DNA of 16,178 bases from JBAZJN01 sp041651295 (GCA_041651295.1 JBAZJN010000021.1:1-16178); one strand, 5' to 3'; shown: positions 1-6,879, counted from the stretch's first letter. Numbers and translations: made by a program. The notes: generated from the letters alone by a model not told the origin.

Positions 1-246
1 AAATACCACGACGAAGTGGACGCATTGGCCGAGCTCGACATGGCGATCTCGATTGCCATGGGCTCGCACAGCTTCGGCGACCTCTTCGACCGCGAGCATC
101 CGCTCTTGGTGGTGCCGGTGGCCACGCACTCTAGCCAACTCAACCAGACGCTGTCGAGGGTAAGTCAGTATCTCGATAAGTTGGCGAGGTCGAAGCGGGA
201 GCGCATTAAGGTTGATGGCTTGCTGGTCGGTTCATCCGGCCGATAG
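1..246 (+). CDS. 3' end of an unidentified protein gene (partial, GC-rich)
   Basis: The frame is open from the first base of the window and ends at TAG 244-246, giving about 81 C-terminal residues that begin KYHDEVDALAELDMAIS and end LLVGSSGR. I do not recognise the family. The segment is soluble-looking, with a hydrophobic strand (PLLVVPVA) followed by a charged helical stretch (LDKLARSKRERIKVD). Codon third positions are strongly G/C, unlike the AT-rich genes downstream, and a GC-rich hairpin follows closely, so this is probably a real gene end. The composition break could reflect transfer or a contig join. Function unknown; the N-terminal part lies outside the window. Confidence 0.6.
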   Translation, partial: KYHDEVDALAELDMAISIAMGSHSFGDLFDREHPLLVVPVATHSSQLNQTLSRVSQYLDKLARSKRERIKVDGLLVGSSGR

Positions 247-259
247 CCGTCACTCTCGT

Positions 260-288
260 GGGGCGGGCCCGCAAGGCCCGCCCCATTT
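260..288 (+). terminator. Strong GC-rich hairpin terminator
   Basis: A perfect 10-bp stem (GGGGCGGGCC 260-269 with GGCCCGCCCC 275-284) with a 5-nt loop CGCAA, followed by ATTT. It sits 13 nt after the stop of the upstream gene. The T-tract is short, so termination efficiency is inferred. Confidence 0.7.
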
Positions 289-301
289 CGAAAAAGCAGT
301 G

Positions 302-330
302 TTGACAGCAGAAAGTAAATCAAGTAGAAT
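302..330 (+). promoter_or_regulatory. Consensus sigma-70 type promoter
   Basis: TTGACA (302-307), a 17-nt spacer, then TAGAAT (325-330): a perfect -35, ideal spacing and one mismatch in the -10. The start of transcription would be near 337. It is followed about 60 nt later by an intrinsic terminator, so it drives either a very short RNA or an attenuated leader. Confidence 0.75.
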
Positions 331-336
331 CCTAGG

Positions 337-412
337 TGGAGGTAATTTGAATCACTTGATTTAATGAAACAAATAAATTGAGCAGACCAGACCAGTTCTG
401 CTGGTCTTTTTT
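337..412 (+). ncRNA. Candidate short RNA or attenuator leader
   Basis: The stretch between the promoter at 302-330 and the T-run at 407-412 would give an RNA of about 75 nt. It contains a GGAGG (338-342) placed 4 nt before a 5-codon frame (TTG 347 to TAA 362-364, MNHLI), overlapped by ATG 364 (MKQIN). The 3' end can fold two mutually exclusive ways: 381-386 with 397-402 (AGCAGA/TCTGCT), or the terminator stem 390-395 with 401-406. This is the logic of an attenuator, but no protein gene follows; the next gene is 16S rRNA. Function unknown. Confidence 0.4.
390..412 (+). terminator. Rho-independent terminator
   Basis: Stem GACCAG (390-395)/CTGGTC (401-406), loop TTCTG, followed directly by six T (407-412). 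Confidence 0.75.
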
Positions 413-491
413 GTTCCGCCTCCTTGCAACTTGACAATTAGGGGTTTTGTGAATTGCTTTATAACGAGTAATTTGACAAAACCAGATGAGA

Positions 492-646
492 AGCGCCGTC
501 GTGCTTCGCACAGAATTATGAATGATTAATTTTGAATTTTGATTGAATTTGGAATGTTTGAATTAATAAATTTAAACATTAGATAATTCATTAAAAATTT
601 GAAATTTAAAATTAATAATTCCGCGCGGAGCGCGGAGAGTGGCGCT
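492..646. repeat. AT-rich palindromic repeat, extragenic copy upstream of 16S
   Basis: Outer arms AGCGCC (492-497) and GGCGCT (641-646) pair, and the inner AT-rich arms (GAATTAT..TAATTTTGAATTT against AAATTTAAAATTAATAATTC) are largely complementary. The whole 155-nt segment is therefore one imperfect inverted repeat. Layout and composition match the inserts inside the 16S gene (977-1125, 1922-2092) and the copy after it (3620-3735). No coding capacity; a MITE-like or structural repeat is inferred. Confidence 0.6.
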
Positions 647-680
647 ATATAAATAACTCGCTAATTCAACAATTAGAGCC

Positions 681-698
681 AACTATCTTCGGATAGTT
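681..698 (+). other. UUCG-capped hairpin in the 16S leader
   Basis: AACTATC (681-687), loop TTCG, GATAGTT (692-698): a perfect 7-bp stem with a UUCG tetraloop, just upstream of the duplicated 16S head. Possibly part of the rRNA leader or a processing structure. Confidence 0.45.
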
Positions 699-704
699 CA
701 CACT

Positions 705-752
705 CTTATCTAAGAGTTTGATCCCTGCCTACCGGCAGGCAGGCTGGCTCAG
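705..752 (+). repeat. Partial duplicate of the 16S 5' end, interrupted by a GC palindrome
   Basis: The 20 nt at 705-724 (CTTATCTAAGAGTTTGATCC) are identical to 815-834, the start of the real 16S. Between GATCC and the next 16S bases (TGGCTCAG, 745-752) this copy carries a 20-nt insert at 725-744, which with the preceding C forms CCTGCCT..AGGCAGG, a REP-like palindrome. After 752 the sequence stops resembling 16S and folds back instead (TGGCTCAG 745-752 with CTGAGCCA 754-761). It is a decayed duplication or a leader element mimicking the 16S head. Confidence 0.7.
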
Positions 753-976
753 TCTGAGCCAGGCAACTGTCTTGGACTGATCAGTCACTGCTGGTATCAC
801 GGGATTATCTCTTACTTATCTAAGAGTTTGATCCTGGCTCAGGATGAACGCTAGCGGCGCACCTAAAACATGCAAGTCGTACGCTTGTAAAAGCGTGGCA
901 AACGGGTGAGTAACGCGTAGGAATCTGCCTTGATCCGGGAAATACCCCACCGAAAGGTGGGTTAATGTCCCATAGT

Positions 977-1125
977 CTGTTGCGGAGCAACAGAAGCACG
1001 AAATCCGAAATACTAAATCCGAAACAAATCCAAAATCCAAATGTTTAAAATTTCTAAAATTGGATATTGGAGAATTGTTTCGAATTTCGATATTCGAGTT
1101 TCGAATTTCTGTCGCTCCGTGACAG
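977..1125 (+). repeat. Palindromic AT-rich insert in the V2 helix of 16S
   Basis: The arms CTGTTGCGGAGCAACAG (977-993) and CTGTCGCTCCGTGACAG (1109-1125) pair over 17 positions with a single mismatch if G-U pairs are allowed. The AT-rich interior (GAAATCCGAAAT.. against ..TTTCGAATTTCG) continues as a partly paired arm. The insert thus extends an existing rRNA helix as a hairpin of about 149 nt. It contains no convincing gene. It belongs to the same repeat style as 492-646, 1922-2092 and 3620-3735. Confidence 0.8.
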
Positions 1126-1198
1126 TAAAGCTCCGGCGGATCAAGAGGAGCCTGCGTCCTATCAGCTTGTTGGTGGGGTAAATGCCCACCAAGGCGAT

Positions 1199-1233
<35 letters not shown>

Positions 1234-1921
1234 ATGGCACTGAGACACGGGCCATACACCTACGGGTGGCAGCAGTTAGGAATCGTACACAATGGACGAA
1301 AGTCTGATGTCGTGACGCCGCGTGAAGGATGAAGGTCTTCGGATTGTAAACTTCTTTTCTAAAGGACGATTATGACTTAACTTTAGGAATAAGCACCGGC
1401 TAACTACGTGCCAGAAGCCTCGGTAATACGTAGGGTGCGAGCGTTATCCGGAATTATTGGGCGTAAAGGGCGCGTAGGCGGTCCAACAAGTCCAATCTTA
1501 AAGCCCGCGGCCTAACCGCGGAGATGGATTGGAAACTGCTGGACTTGAGTAATTGCAGGGGTAAGCGGAATCTACGGTGTAGGGGTAAAATCCATTGATA
1601 TCGTAGAGAACACCAATGGCGAAGGCAGCTTACTAGGCATTCACTGACGCTGAGGCGCGAAAGCGTGGGTAGCGAACGGGATTAGATACCCCGGTAGTCC
1701 ACGCCGTAAACTATGCGAACTAGGTATTGGGATCTTCGACCGTCCTGGTACCGAAGCTAACGCGTTAAGTTCGCCGCCTGGGGAGTACGAGCGCAAGCTT
1801 AAAACTCAAAGGAATTGGCGGGGGCTCGCACAAGTGGTGGAACATGGGGTTTAATTCGACAGTAAGCGGAGAACCTCACCAAGGTTTGACATCTACCGAA
1901 TCCTGCAGAAATGCGGGAGTG

Positions 1922-2092
1922 CCCGCACAGAGGACAGAACGACAAAATTCGAAATCCGAATGTCGAAATCTGAAACAATATCAAATGTTCAAAATATTAG
2001 ATGTTTTATACATTTAAAAATTGGAATTTAGGATTTGTTTCTTATTTTGTGCTTCGATATTCGTGCTTTGCCAGTTGTGTTCTGCGTGCGGG
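1922..2092 (+). repeat. Palindromic AT-rich insert in the V6 helix (h33a) of 16S
   Basis: E. coli has a short UUCG-capped helix here. In this gene CCCGCAC (1922-1928) pairs with GTGCGGG (2086-2092), with a partly paired GC-containing arm inside and an AT-rich interior (CAAAATTCGAAATCCGAA.. to ..CTTCGATATTCGTGC). Normal 16S sequence resumes with GGAACGGTAAGACAGG. The interior resembles the other AT-rich copies in this window. No gene. Confidence 0.8.
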
Positions 2093-2339
2093 AACGGTAA
2101 GACAGGTGCTGCACGGTCGTCGTCAGCTCGTGGCTTGAGCTGTTCCGTTAAGTCGGGAAACGAGCGCAACCCTTATCGTCTGTTAAATTTCTCAGGCGAG
2201 ACTGCCTCGGCAACGGGGAGGAAGGTGGGGATGACGTCAGATCAGCGTGGCCTTTATACCTTGGGCGACACCCGTGTTACAATGGCTGTTACAGAGGGTC
2301 GCAATATCGCGAGATGGAGCTAATCCTTAAAAACAGTCC

Positions 2340-2377
<38 letters not shown>

Positions 2378-2440
2378 CGGAATCACTAGTAACCGTGGAT
2401 CAGACACGCCACGGTGAATACGTTCTCGAGCCTTGCACAC

Positions 2441-3339
2441 TGGCGCCTTGCCGTCAAATGTGCCAATCGGTTAAAATCCGATTTGCGGTAGTGTAGAACC
2501 GCAAAAGCGAAATCGCAGTCCGTATCCGTGAGGAGCAGGACGAAGGGCGAAATTAGCATTTCTTAGCTTGAATACTCGAAGGTCACCTAATTCGGCGATC
2601 CTGCGTGTGCATGGAGAAGCCATCTACAATCAAAAGAATTAGGTGAATATATGGGTGTTGAGATGAGAGAGAAAGGTGCATTTGGTGACCAAGGGAGATC
2701 TTGCATTGTCCTCGATGGTTAGCTATCATCGAGAAAGAGAAAGCGCAAGCTAATCTGATGCGATGTAAGAAGTCTGATGAACTCATAGTACCCTGAGCTT
2801 ATCGAAGGGGAAGGAGTGAAATTGTCCAAATTAGATCCTCATTACATTTCGGGATTCGTGGACGGAGAAGGGTGTTTTGCAATTTGCATAGGCACTCATC
2901 GCACACTCAAAACGAAGACCGAAGTTAAGCTCGAGTTCGAGATCGAACTCGTTGAGGACGATAGAGCAATCTTAGAGCGGATCAGGAAAACGCTCGGATG
3001 CGGCAACATCTACACTCTCAAGTATGAGAGGTATGGGTGGCGACCGCATGTAAAATATAAAGTCCAGAAGATTTCTGACTTTACCGAGAAACTTATTCCT
3101 TTTTTCCGTCTCTATCCGCTTCAGGCAAAAAAGAAGCATAGCTTCAAAATTTTTGCCAAAGCGGTGGAACTTGTCGCAAACAAGAAGCATCTTGACCATA
3201 AGAATCTTTACCGATTTTTCAAGTTGCAACAACAGATGCGACAAAATAGCAAGAAAAGGACTTTAACCGCTAGGGTACGGGAAAACCGTTTGCCCAGTGG
3301 TGTCTGATGTTCAACTCGAAGAAGTTGAGTAATCAGGGA
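2441..3339 (+). other. Intron in 16S rRNA between E. coli positions 1397 and 1398, encoding a LAGLIDADG endonuclease
   Basis: The conserved sequence CCTTGCACAC (ends 2440) should run straight into ACCGCCCGTC (from 3340); about 899 nt interrupt it. The 5' 375 nt are highly structured: CACCTAATTC 2584-2593 with GAATTAGGTG 2636-2645, ATCGAG-type hairpins near 2713-2736, and AATCGG/CCGATT and TGCGGT/ACCGCA hairpins near 2465-2500. The 3' end has a P9-like hairpin (TCAACT/AGTTGA, near 3311-3328). Rejoining across 2440/3340 restores a standard 16S. A group I intron is the usual type with such an ORF, but I could not map a group I core. The inferred boundaries lack the usual U before the 5' site and G at the intron end, so the class is open. 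Confidence 0.85.
2822..3307 (+). CDS. LAGLIDADG homing endonuclease encoded in the 16S intron
   Basis: The protein has one LAGLIDADG-type motif near the N-terminus (HYISGFVDGEGCF), followed by the alternating strands and basic C-terminal half typical of the single-motif family. Such enzymes act as homodimers, cut an intron-less 16S allele and so spread the intron; some also assist splicing (family knowledge). TTG 2822 is preferred because AAGGAG (2811-2816) lies 5 nt upstream, giving 161 aa; GTG 2816 would overlap that site. The C-terminal codons overlap a sequence (AGGGTAC 3272-3278) that can pair with GTACCCT 2788-2794, so the gene sits in the loop of an intron helix and its end also serves the RNA fold. 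Confidence 0.9.
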   Translation: MSKLDPHYISGFVDGEGCFAICIGTHRTLKTKTEVKLEFEIELVEDDRAILERIRKTLGCGNIYTLKYERYGWRPHVKYKVQKISDFTEKLIPFFRLYPLQAKKKHSFKIFAKAVELVANKKHLDHKNLYRFFKLQQQMRQNSKKRTLTARVRENRLPSGV

Positions 3340-3377
3340 ACCGCCCGTCAAGGCAGGAAAGCCGGCAATGCCCGAAT

Positions 3378-3501
3378 CCCTCACCCTTAAACGACTAATC
3401 TCTAGCGAGATTAGTCCAGCATGTATGTTAAGCTGGTTTATTTACCAGCAATTAACTCGTGCTGCTTCTAGGCCGCAAGGCCTGTCGTTTAAGGGTGAGG
3501 G
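3378..3501 (+). other. Branched expansion at the tip of 16S helix 44
   Basis: An 18-bp perfect stem (3378-3395 with 3484-3501) carries three hairpins: TAATCTC/GAGATTA (3396-3413), a longer arm centred on GCTGGT/ACCAGC (3432-3449) with flanking arms that partly pair (AGCATG.. and ..CGTGCT), and AGGCC-GCAA-GGCCT (3470-3483, a GNRA loop). E. coli h44 is a simple rod of about 84 nt ending in a small loop; here it is about twice as long and branched. All stems are intact, so it looks like a structural expansion rather than decay. Confidence 0.75.
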
Positions 3502-3619
3502 ACACGGCAGGGTCGGTAATCAGGCCTAAGTCGTAACAAGGTATCCGTAGGGGAATCTGCGGATGGATCACCTCCTTTCTAGGGAGATAGCTTTGTGTCT
3601 CACTATTGCTTGACACAGA

Positions 3620-3735
3620 TAAATTCGAAGCACGAATCTCGAAGCACCAAACAATAATAAATCTTCAAATATTTAATATTTAAACATTTGGATTTGGAAT
3701 TTGTTTAGGATTGCGGATTTAGAATTTCGAAATTG
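3620..3735. repeat. AT-rich palindromic repeat, extragenic copy downstream of 16S
   Basis: AAATTCGAAGCACGAATCTCG at the left partly complements GGATTTAGAATTTCGAAATT at the right, with an A/T-only centre (AAATATTTAATATTTAAA). It has the same build as the 16S inserts. It is followed by a perfect GCACGC-CCT-GCGTGC hairpin (3735-3749). Confidence 0.6.
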
Positions 3736-3788
3736 CACGCCCTGCGTGCGAGTGGTGAGCGACAGCGAGACACGAAGCGATGGTTGAC

Positions 3789-3805
3789 TCCAGATTTATT
3801 CTGGA
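3789..3805 (+). other. Hairpin downstream of the 16S gene
   Basis: TCCAGA (3789-3794), loop TTTAT, TCTGGA (3800-3805): a perfect 6-bp stem. There is no immediate T-run, so calling it a terminator of the rRNA transcript would be speculative. Between 3581 and 3892 I see only the AT-rich repeat, two hairpins and the promoter below. Confidence 0.35.
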
Positions 3806-3861
3806 TGCTCGTCTGGTTTTGTCAGTTTTACTCTTTTACATTAGTCGATGAGCTCTTTTTT

Positions 3862-3870
3862 TGGTAGAAT
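3862..3870 (+). promoter_or_regulatory. Extended -10 promoter for the membrane protein/Clp operon
   Basis: TGG-TAGAAT gives a TGn extended -10 with a good hexamer at 3865-3870; no good -35 is seen at the expected place. The gene's ribosome binding site follows 12 nt later. Confidence 0.45.
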
Positions 3871-3892
3871 ATTTATTGAATAAGGAGGAAAT

Positions 3893-4306
3893 ATTAAGGG
3901 TCAGACAGCTGCACCGGCGCAACCAGAGCGTTTCAGCGAGAACCCCGCAGTTTTAGCGTTTTTTTTGTGGTGGTTTCGGGAGACGCCCCTCGCAATCATC
4001 ACTATTACCGGAAAGACACTGCGTAAAATTCAGTTATATTTTTCGCTTGACTTGTTAGCTAAAACCCTTTTTCTTCCGTGGAAAAGAGACGAAATTGACT
4101 CGTCAAATCTCTCTTTGGATCTCAAGATCAGGGTTTGGATTATGAATTTGGTATCGAGATTGGTCGGAGCAACAGTTCGCTCGATTGTAATCATCGTCGG
4201 CTTATCCGCTCTCGGCCTCACTTTCATTGCTGGCGCTATTATCACCATAGTATTTATCCTTCTCCCGTTTTTGGCGTGCTATTTATTATTTATCGCGTTT
4301 ATATGA
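3893..4306 (+). CDS. Small membrane protein, likely partner of the Clp-like ATPase
   Basis: I know of no named family. The reading frame is open from just after TAA 3881 and has a textbook AAGGAGG (3882-3888) 4 nt before an ATT codon at 3893. No ATG, GTG or TTG is near that site; the first conventional in-frame start, TTG 3965, has no ribosome binding site. I therefore propose an ATT start, giving 137 aa. The protein has a polar N-terminus, a hydrophobic patch (VLAFFLWWF), an amphipathic middle and a long C-terminal hydrophobic region (VIIVGLSALGLTFI..LLPFLACYLLFIAFI) that forms one or two membrane segments. Its TGA overlaps the next ATG (ATGA), so the two are translationally coupled. The start codon is the uncertain part. 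Confidence 0.7.
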   Translation: MKGQTAAPAQPERFSENPAVLAFFLWWFRETPLAIITITGKTLRKIQLYFSLDLLAKTLFLPWKRDEIDSSNLSLDLKIRVWIMNLVSRLVGATVRSIVIIVGLSALGLTFIAGAIITIVFILLPFLACYLLFIAFI

Positions 4307-6816
4307 ATTTAAATTTTAATAAAAGTGAGGCGCTTAACTTTAAAAAATACAGGGCTTTGCGCAATCTGGCCTCATTCCCCCATTCGGTAATTTACATTTT
4401 GTCAATTGCGTTATTAATCATCTCTCCCGCCCTAATGCTGTTTGGCTATAATGCGCAAAATCCTCTTTTAACTAATATCGCTACATTTGCGTTGGGAGTG
4501 TCTATCCTACTTTTTTATTTTTACGCTTTTTCAAGATCCTATAATCGCCCGATTGAGAAAATCGATTCCGCCAATATTGCCGAATCTTTAAATGAACACT
4601 CAATCGAAGTCGTAGAAAAGGCTTTCGATATTGCTGGGGAAAATAATTTTTCAGCGGTCAGTCCGATTGTGATATTGGCCGGTCTCGAACAGAGCGAGCG
4701 GGGAAGATATATGTTGCTCCGGGCCGGATTTGGCATTGAAAAAGATTTATCGGGAATGATTTCCGATGCGATCTTGGAAGTAGCGAAAGCCGAAAAGGGC
4801 AGTGGGAATATTGCCTTAAGCGAGGAGTCACTGGCGGTTTTTGAAGCGGCACGGCAGAACACAATTTTGCACAAGCGCAACTACGTATCGGTGGGGGACA
4901 TTTTAATCGGGCTGATTCAAAAATCTGACATATTTAAAAAAATGATGTTTGAGATTAGGGTAGAGGAAGGGGATATGCAGAAAGTAGTTGAGTGGTACGA
5001 ATTGTTGCTTGGTTTTCGCCAAAGGCATGAAAAGCCATTTTGGGATAGAGAAATCGCGGGGGGGATCGGACGAGATTGGAGTTTTGGCTATACCCCGACT
5101 CTTAATCAATTTGCGCGCAATCTCAACCAGGAAGTCGAATATTCGGGCGAGGTCCATGTCTATGGTCGCGCTCGTGAAATCGATGAAATTGAGCGGGTCT
5201 TGGCCAAAAGCTCGCAATCAAATGCCCTTTTAATCGGCGAGCATGGGATCGGCAAGAAAACAATTGTGCGTGGCTTTGTCTCGAGGATTGTCTTTGGCCA
5301 AGTCCTGCCGGTTTTGCGTTACAAGCAGGTTTTTCAGGTTGATACCGGTGCGCTTCTATCCGGTTCCAGCGACCCCGGTGAGATTGCGGGTAGAGTGACT
5401 AAAATATTCAATGAAGCCGTTAGGGCCGGCAACATCATTTTATTTTTTGATAATTTTCACGCGCTTTTATCGAGCAAAGAAGGTGTCGGTCAAGTCAATG
5501 TTTCAGAAATTTTGATGCCGTATCTGAACGGCTCAATCAATATCATTGGCACAACCACAATTAAAAATTACCACAAGGACATTGAAGCTAATCCCGGTGT
5601 CGCGCAAGCGCTTAATCGGATCGAGGTGCGAGAGCCAAATGCCGATCAGACCCTGCAGGTGCTGGAGGAGATGATTCCGATAATCGAAGCGCGAGACGGC
5701 GTTTTCTGGCCGTACCAATCCCTCAAAGAAGCAGTCAGAGTCGCCTCTCGGTATATTCAAAATATGCCGTTTCCCCAAAAAGCAATCGAAATTGTCGATG
5801 AAGTTTCGGTACAAATCGCCAAGGCTGGCCGCAAGATTATCCTAGCCAAAGACATCGATGATTTGATGAGCCGAAAACTAGAAGTGCCGGTTGCTCAGGC
5901 CGAGGGCAAAGAAGCGCAAAAACTTTTACAGTTGGAAGAGTTTTTGCATATGCGGGTCATCGGCCAAAACGAAGCTATTGAAGCGGTGGCCAACGCGATG
6001 CGCCGCGCCCGCTCGGGAATTCAAAACGCCAAGCGTCCGATCGGCACATTTTTATTTTTAGGCCCGACGGGGGTGGGAAAAACCGAAACTTCCAAGGCCT
6101 TGGCTGAAGCGTATTTTGGCTCGGAAAAAAGCATGATTAGGGTTGATATGTCGGAATATCAAGAGGCCTCGTCGGTTTATCGGCTTATTGGTTCGCCACC
6201 GGCAGGAGGGGCCGAAGGCGAAAAGGGACAGCTGACGACGGCCGTCGTCGACAATCCCTTTGCGCTTATCTTGCTCGATGAAATCGAAAAAGCCCACCCC
6301 AATATTTTAACGCTCTTTTTGCAAGTTTTCGACGACGGCCGTTTGACTGACAGCAATGGCCGGACGGTCGACTTTAACAATACGATTATTATTTCAACTT
6401 CGAATGCCGGCTCCGAGCTGATCCGCCAAAATATCCAAAAAGGAATTCATGGCGAGCAGATGAAAAAATCCTTACTTGATTTTCTGCAGGTCAAGGGGAT
6501 TTTCCGGCCGGAGTTTTTAAACCGGTTTGACGCGGTTGTCGCCTTTCATCCATTATCCGAAGACCAGATAGTTGAAGTAGCGAAATTAATGCTCGATCAG
6601 CTTTCCCAAAGAATGGCCGAAAAAGAAATTACGGTCACTTTTACTCAAAAAGCAATTGTGAAACTGGCCAAAGAGGGATTTGATCCGGTCTACGGCGCTC
6701 GGCCGATGCGTCGCGCCATTCAAGACAAAGTGGAAAATGTTTTGGCCCAGTCGATTTTGGCCGGTAAAGTTCCCCGCGGTTCGCAGGTTACAATCGACGA
6801 GGGAGATATAGCATAA
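4303..6816 (+). CDS. Membrane-anchored Clp-like double AAA+ ATPase with degenerate first ATPase site
   Basis: 837 aa from ATG 4303, chosen because it overlaps the upstream stop as ATGA and the longer frame lacks support. Residues about 28-49 and 57-76 are two membrane segments, absent from normal ClpA/B/C. Residues about 90-240 resemble Clp N-domain helical repeats. AAA+ 1 has a poor Walker A (GEHGIGKKT, 312-320, Lys where Ser/Thr follows GK) and Walker B FFDNFH (D383, N384 in place of the catalytic Glu), so it is probably not hydrolytic. AAA+ 2 is intact: GPTGVGKT 587-594, LLDEIEKAH with D659/E660, arginine finger in FRPEFLNRF (R741), sensor 2 GARPMRR 798-804. There is no long middle domain of the ClpB kind and no clear IGF/LGF loop for ClpP docking. 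A membrane-bound unfoldase or remodelling machine is inferred; its substrate is unknown. Confidence 0.88.
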   Translation: MNLNFNKSEALNFKKYRALRNLASFPHSVIYILSIALLIISPALMLFGYNAQNPLLTNIATFALGVSILLFYFYAFSRSYNRPIEKIDSANIAESLNEHSIEVVEKAFDIAGENNFSAVSPIVILAGLEQSERGRYMLLRAGFGIEKDLSGMISDAILEVAKAEKGSGNIALSEESLAVFEAARQNTILHKRNYVSVGDILIGLIQKSDIFKKMMFEIRVEEGDMQKVVEWYELLLGFRQRHEKPFWDREIAGGIGRDWSFGYTPTLNQFARNLNQEVEYSGEVHVYGRAREIDEIERVLAKSSQSNALLIGEHGIGKKTIVRGFVSRIVFGQVLPVLRYKQVFQVDTGALLSGSSDPGEIAGRVTKIFNEAVRAGNIILFFDNFHALLSSKEGVGQVNVSEILMPYLNGSINIIGTTTIKNYHKDIEANPGVAQALNRIEVREPNADQTLQVLEEMIPIIEARDGVFWPYQSLKEAVRVASRYIQNMPFPQKAIEIVDEVSVQIAKAGRKIILAKDIDDLMSRKLEVPVAQAEGKEAQKLLQLEEFLHMRVIGQNEAIEAVANAMRRARSGIQNAKRPIGTFLFLGPTGVGKTETSKALAEAYFGSEKSMIRVDMSEYQEASSVYRLIGSPPAGGAEGEKGQLTTAVVDNPFALILLDEIEKAHPNILTLFLQVFDDGRLTDSNGRTVDFNNTIIISTSNAGSELIRQNIQKGIHGEQMKKSLLDFLQVKGIFRPEFLNRFDAVVAFHPLSEDQIVEVAKLMLDQLSQRMAEKEITVTFTQKAIVKLAKEGFDPVYGARPMRRAIQDKVENVLAQSILAGKVPRGSQVTIDEGDIA

Positions 6817-6849
6817 GTTAAAAGTAAAAAGTAAAAAGTTGGTATCAAG

Positions 6850-6871
6850 AAATCCGCGAAGGCGGATTTTT
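6850..6871. terminator. Intrinsic terminator between the Clp-like gene and tRNA-Ile
   Basis: AAATCCGC (6850-6857), loop GAAG, GCGGATTT (6862-6869), then a T-rich tract; the A-rich left side makes it plausible on both strands, which suits the convergent tRNA. Confidence 0.75.
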
Positions 6872-6879
6872 ATTATTAC

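Noticed and set aside
2441..3339. Canonical group I intron with mapped P1-P10
   Set aside because: A LAGLIDADG gene and P9-like hairpin suggest it, but I could not place P3-P8 or P7, and the only junction consistent with 16S lacks the U and G expected at the splice sites. I kept the class open.
4135..4302. Longer N-terminus for the Clp-like ATPase starting at 4135
   Set aside because: It would overlap the membrane protein gene by 170 nt out of frame; the ATGA junction at 4303 with a sensible N-terminus is far better.
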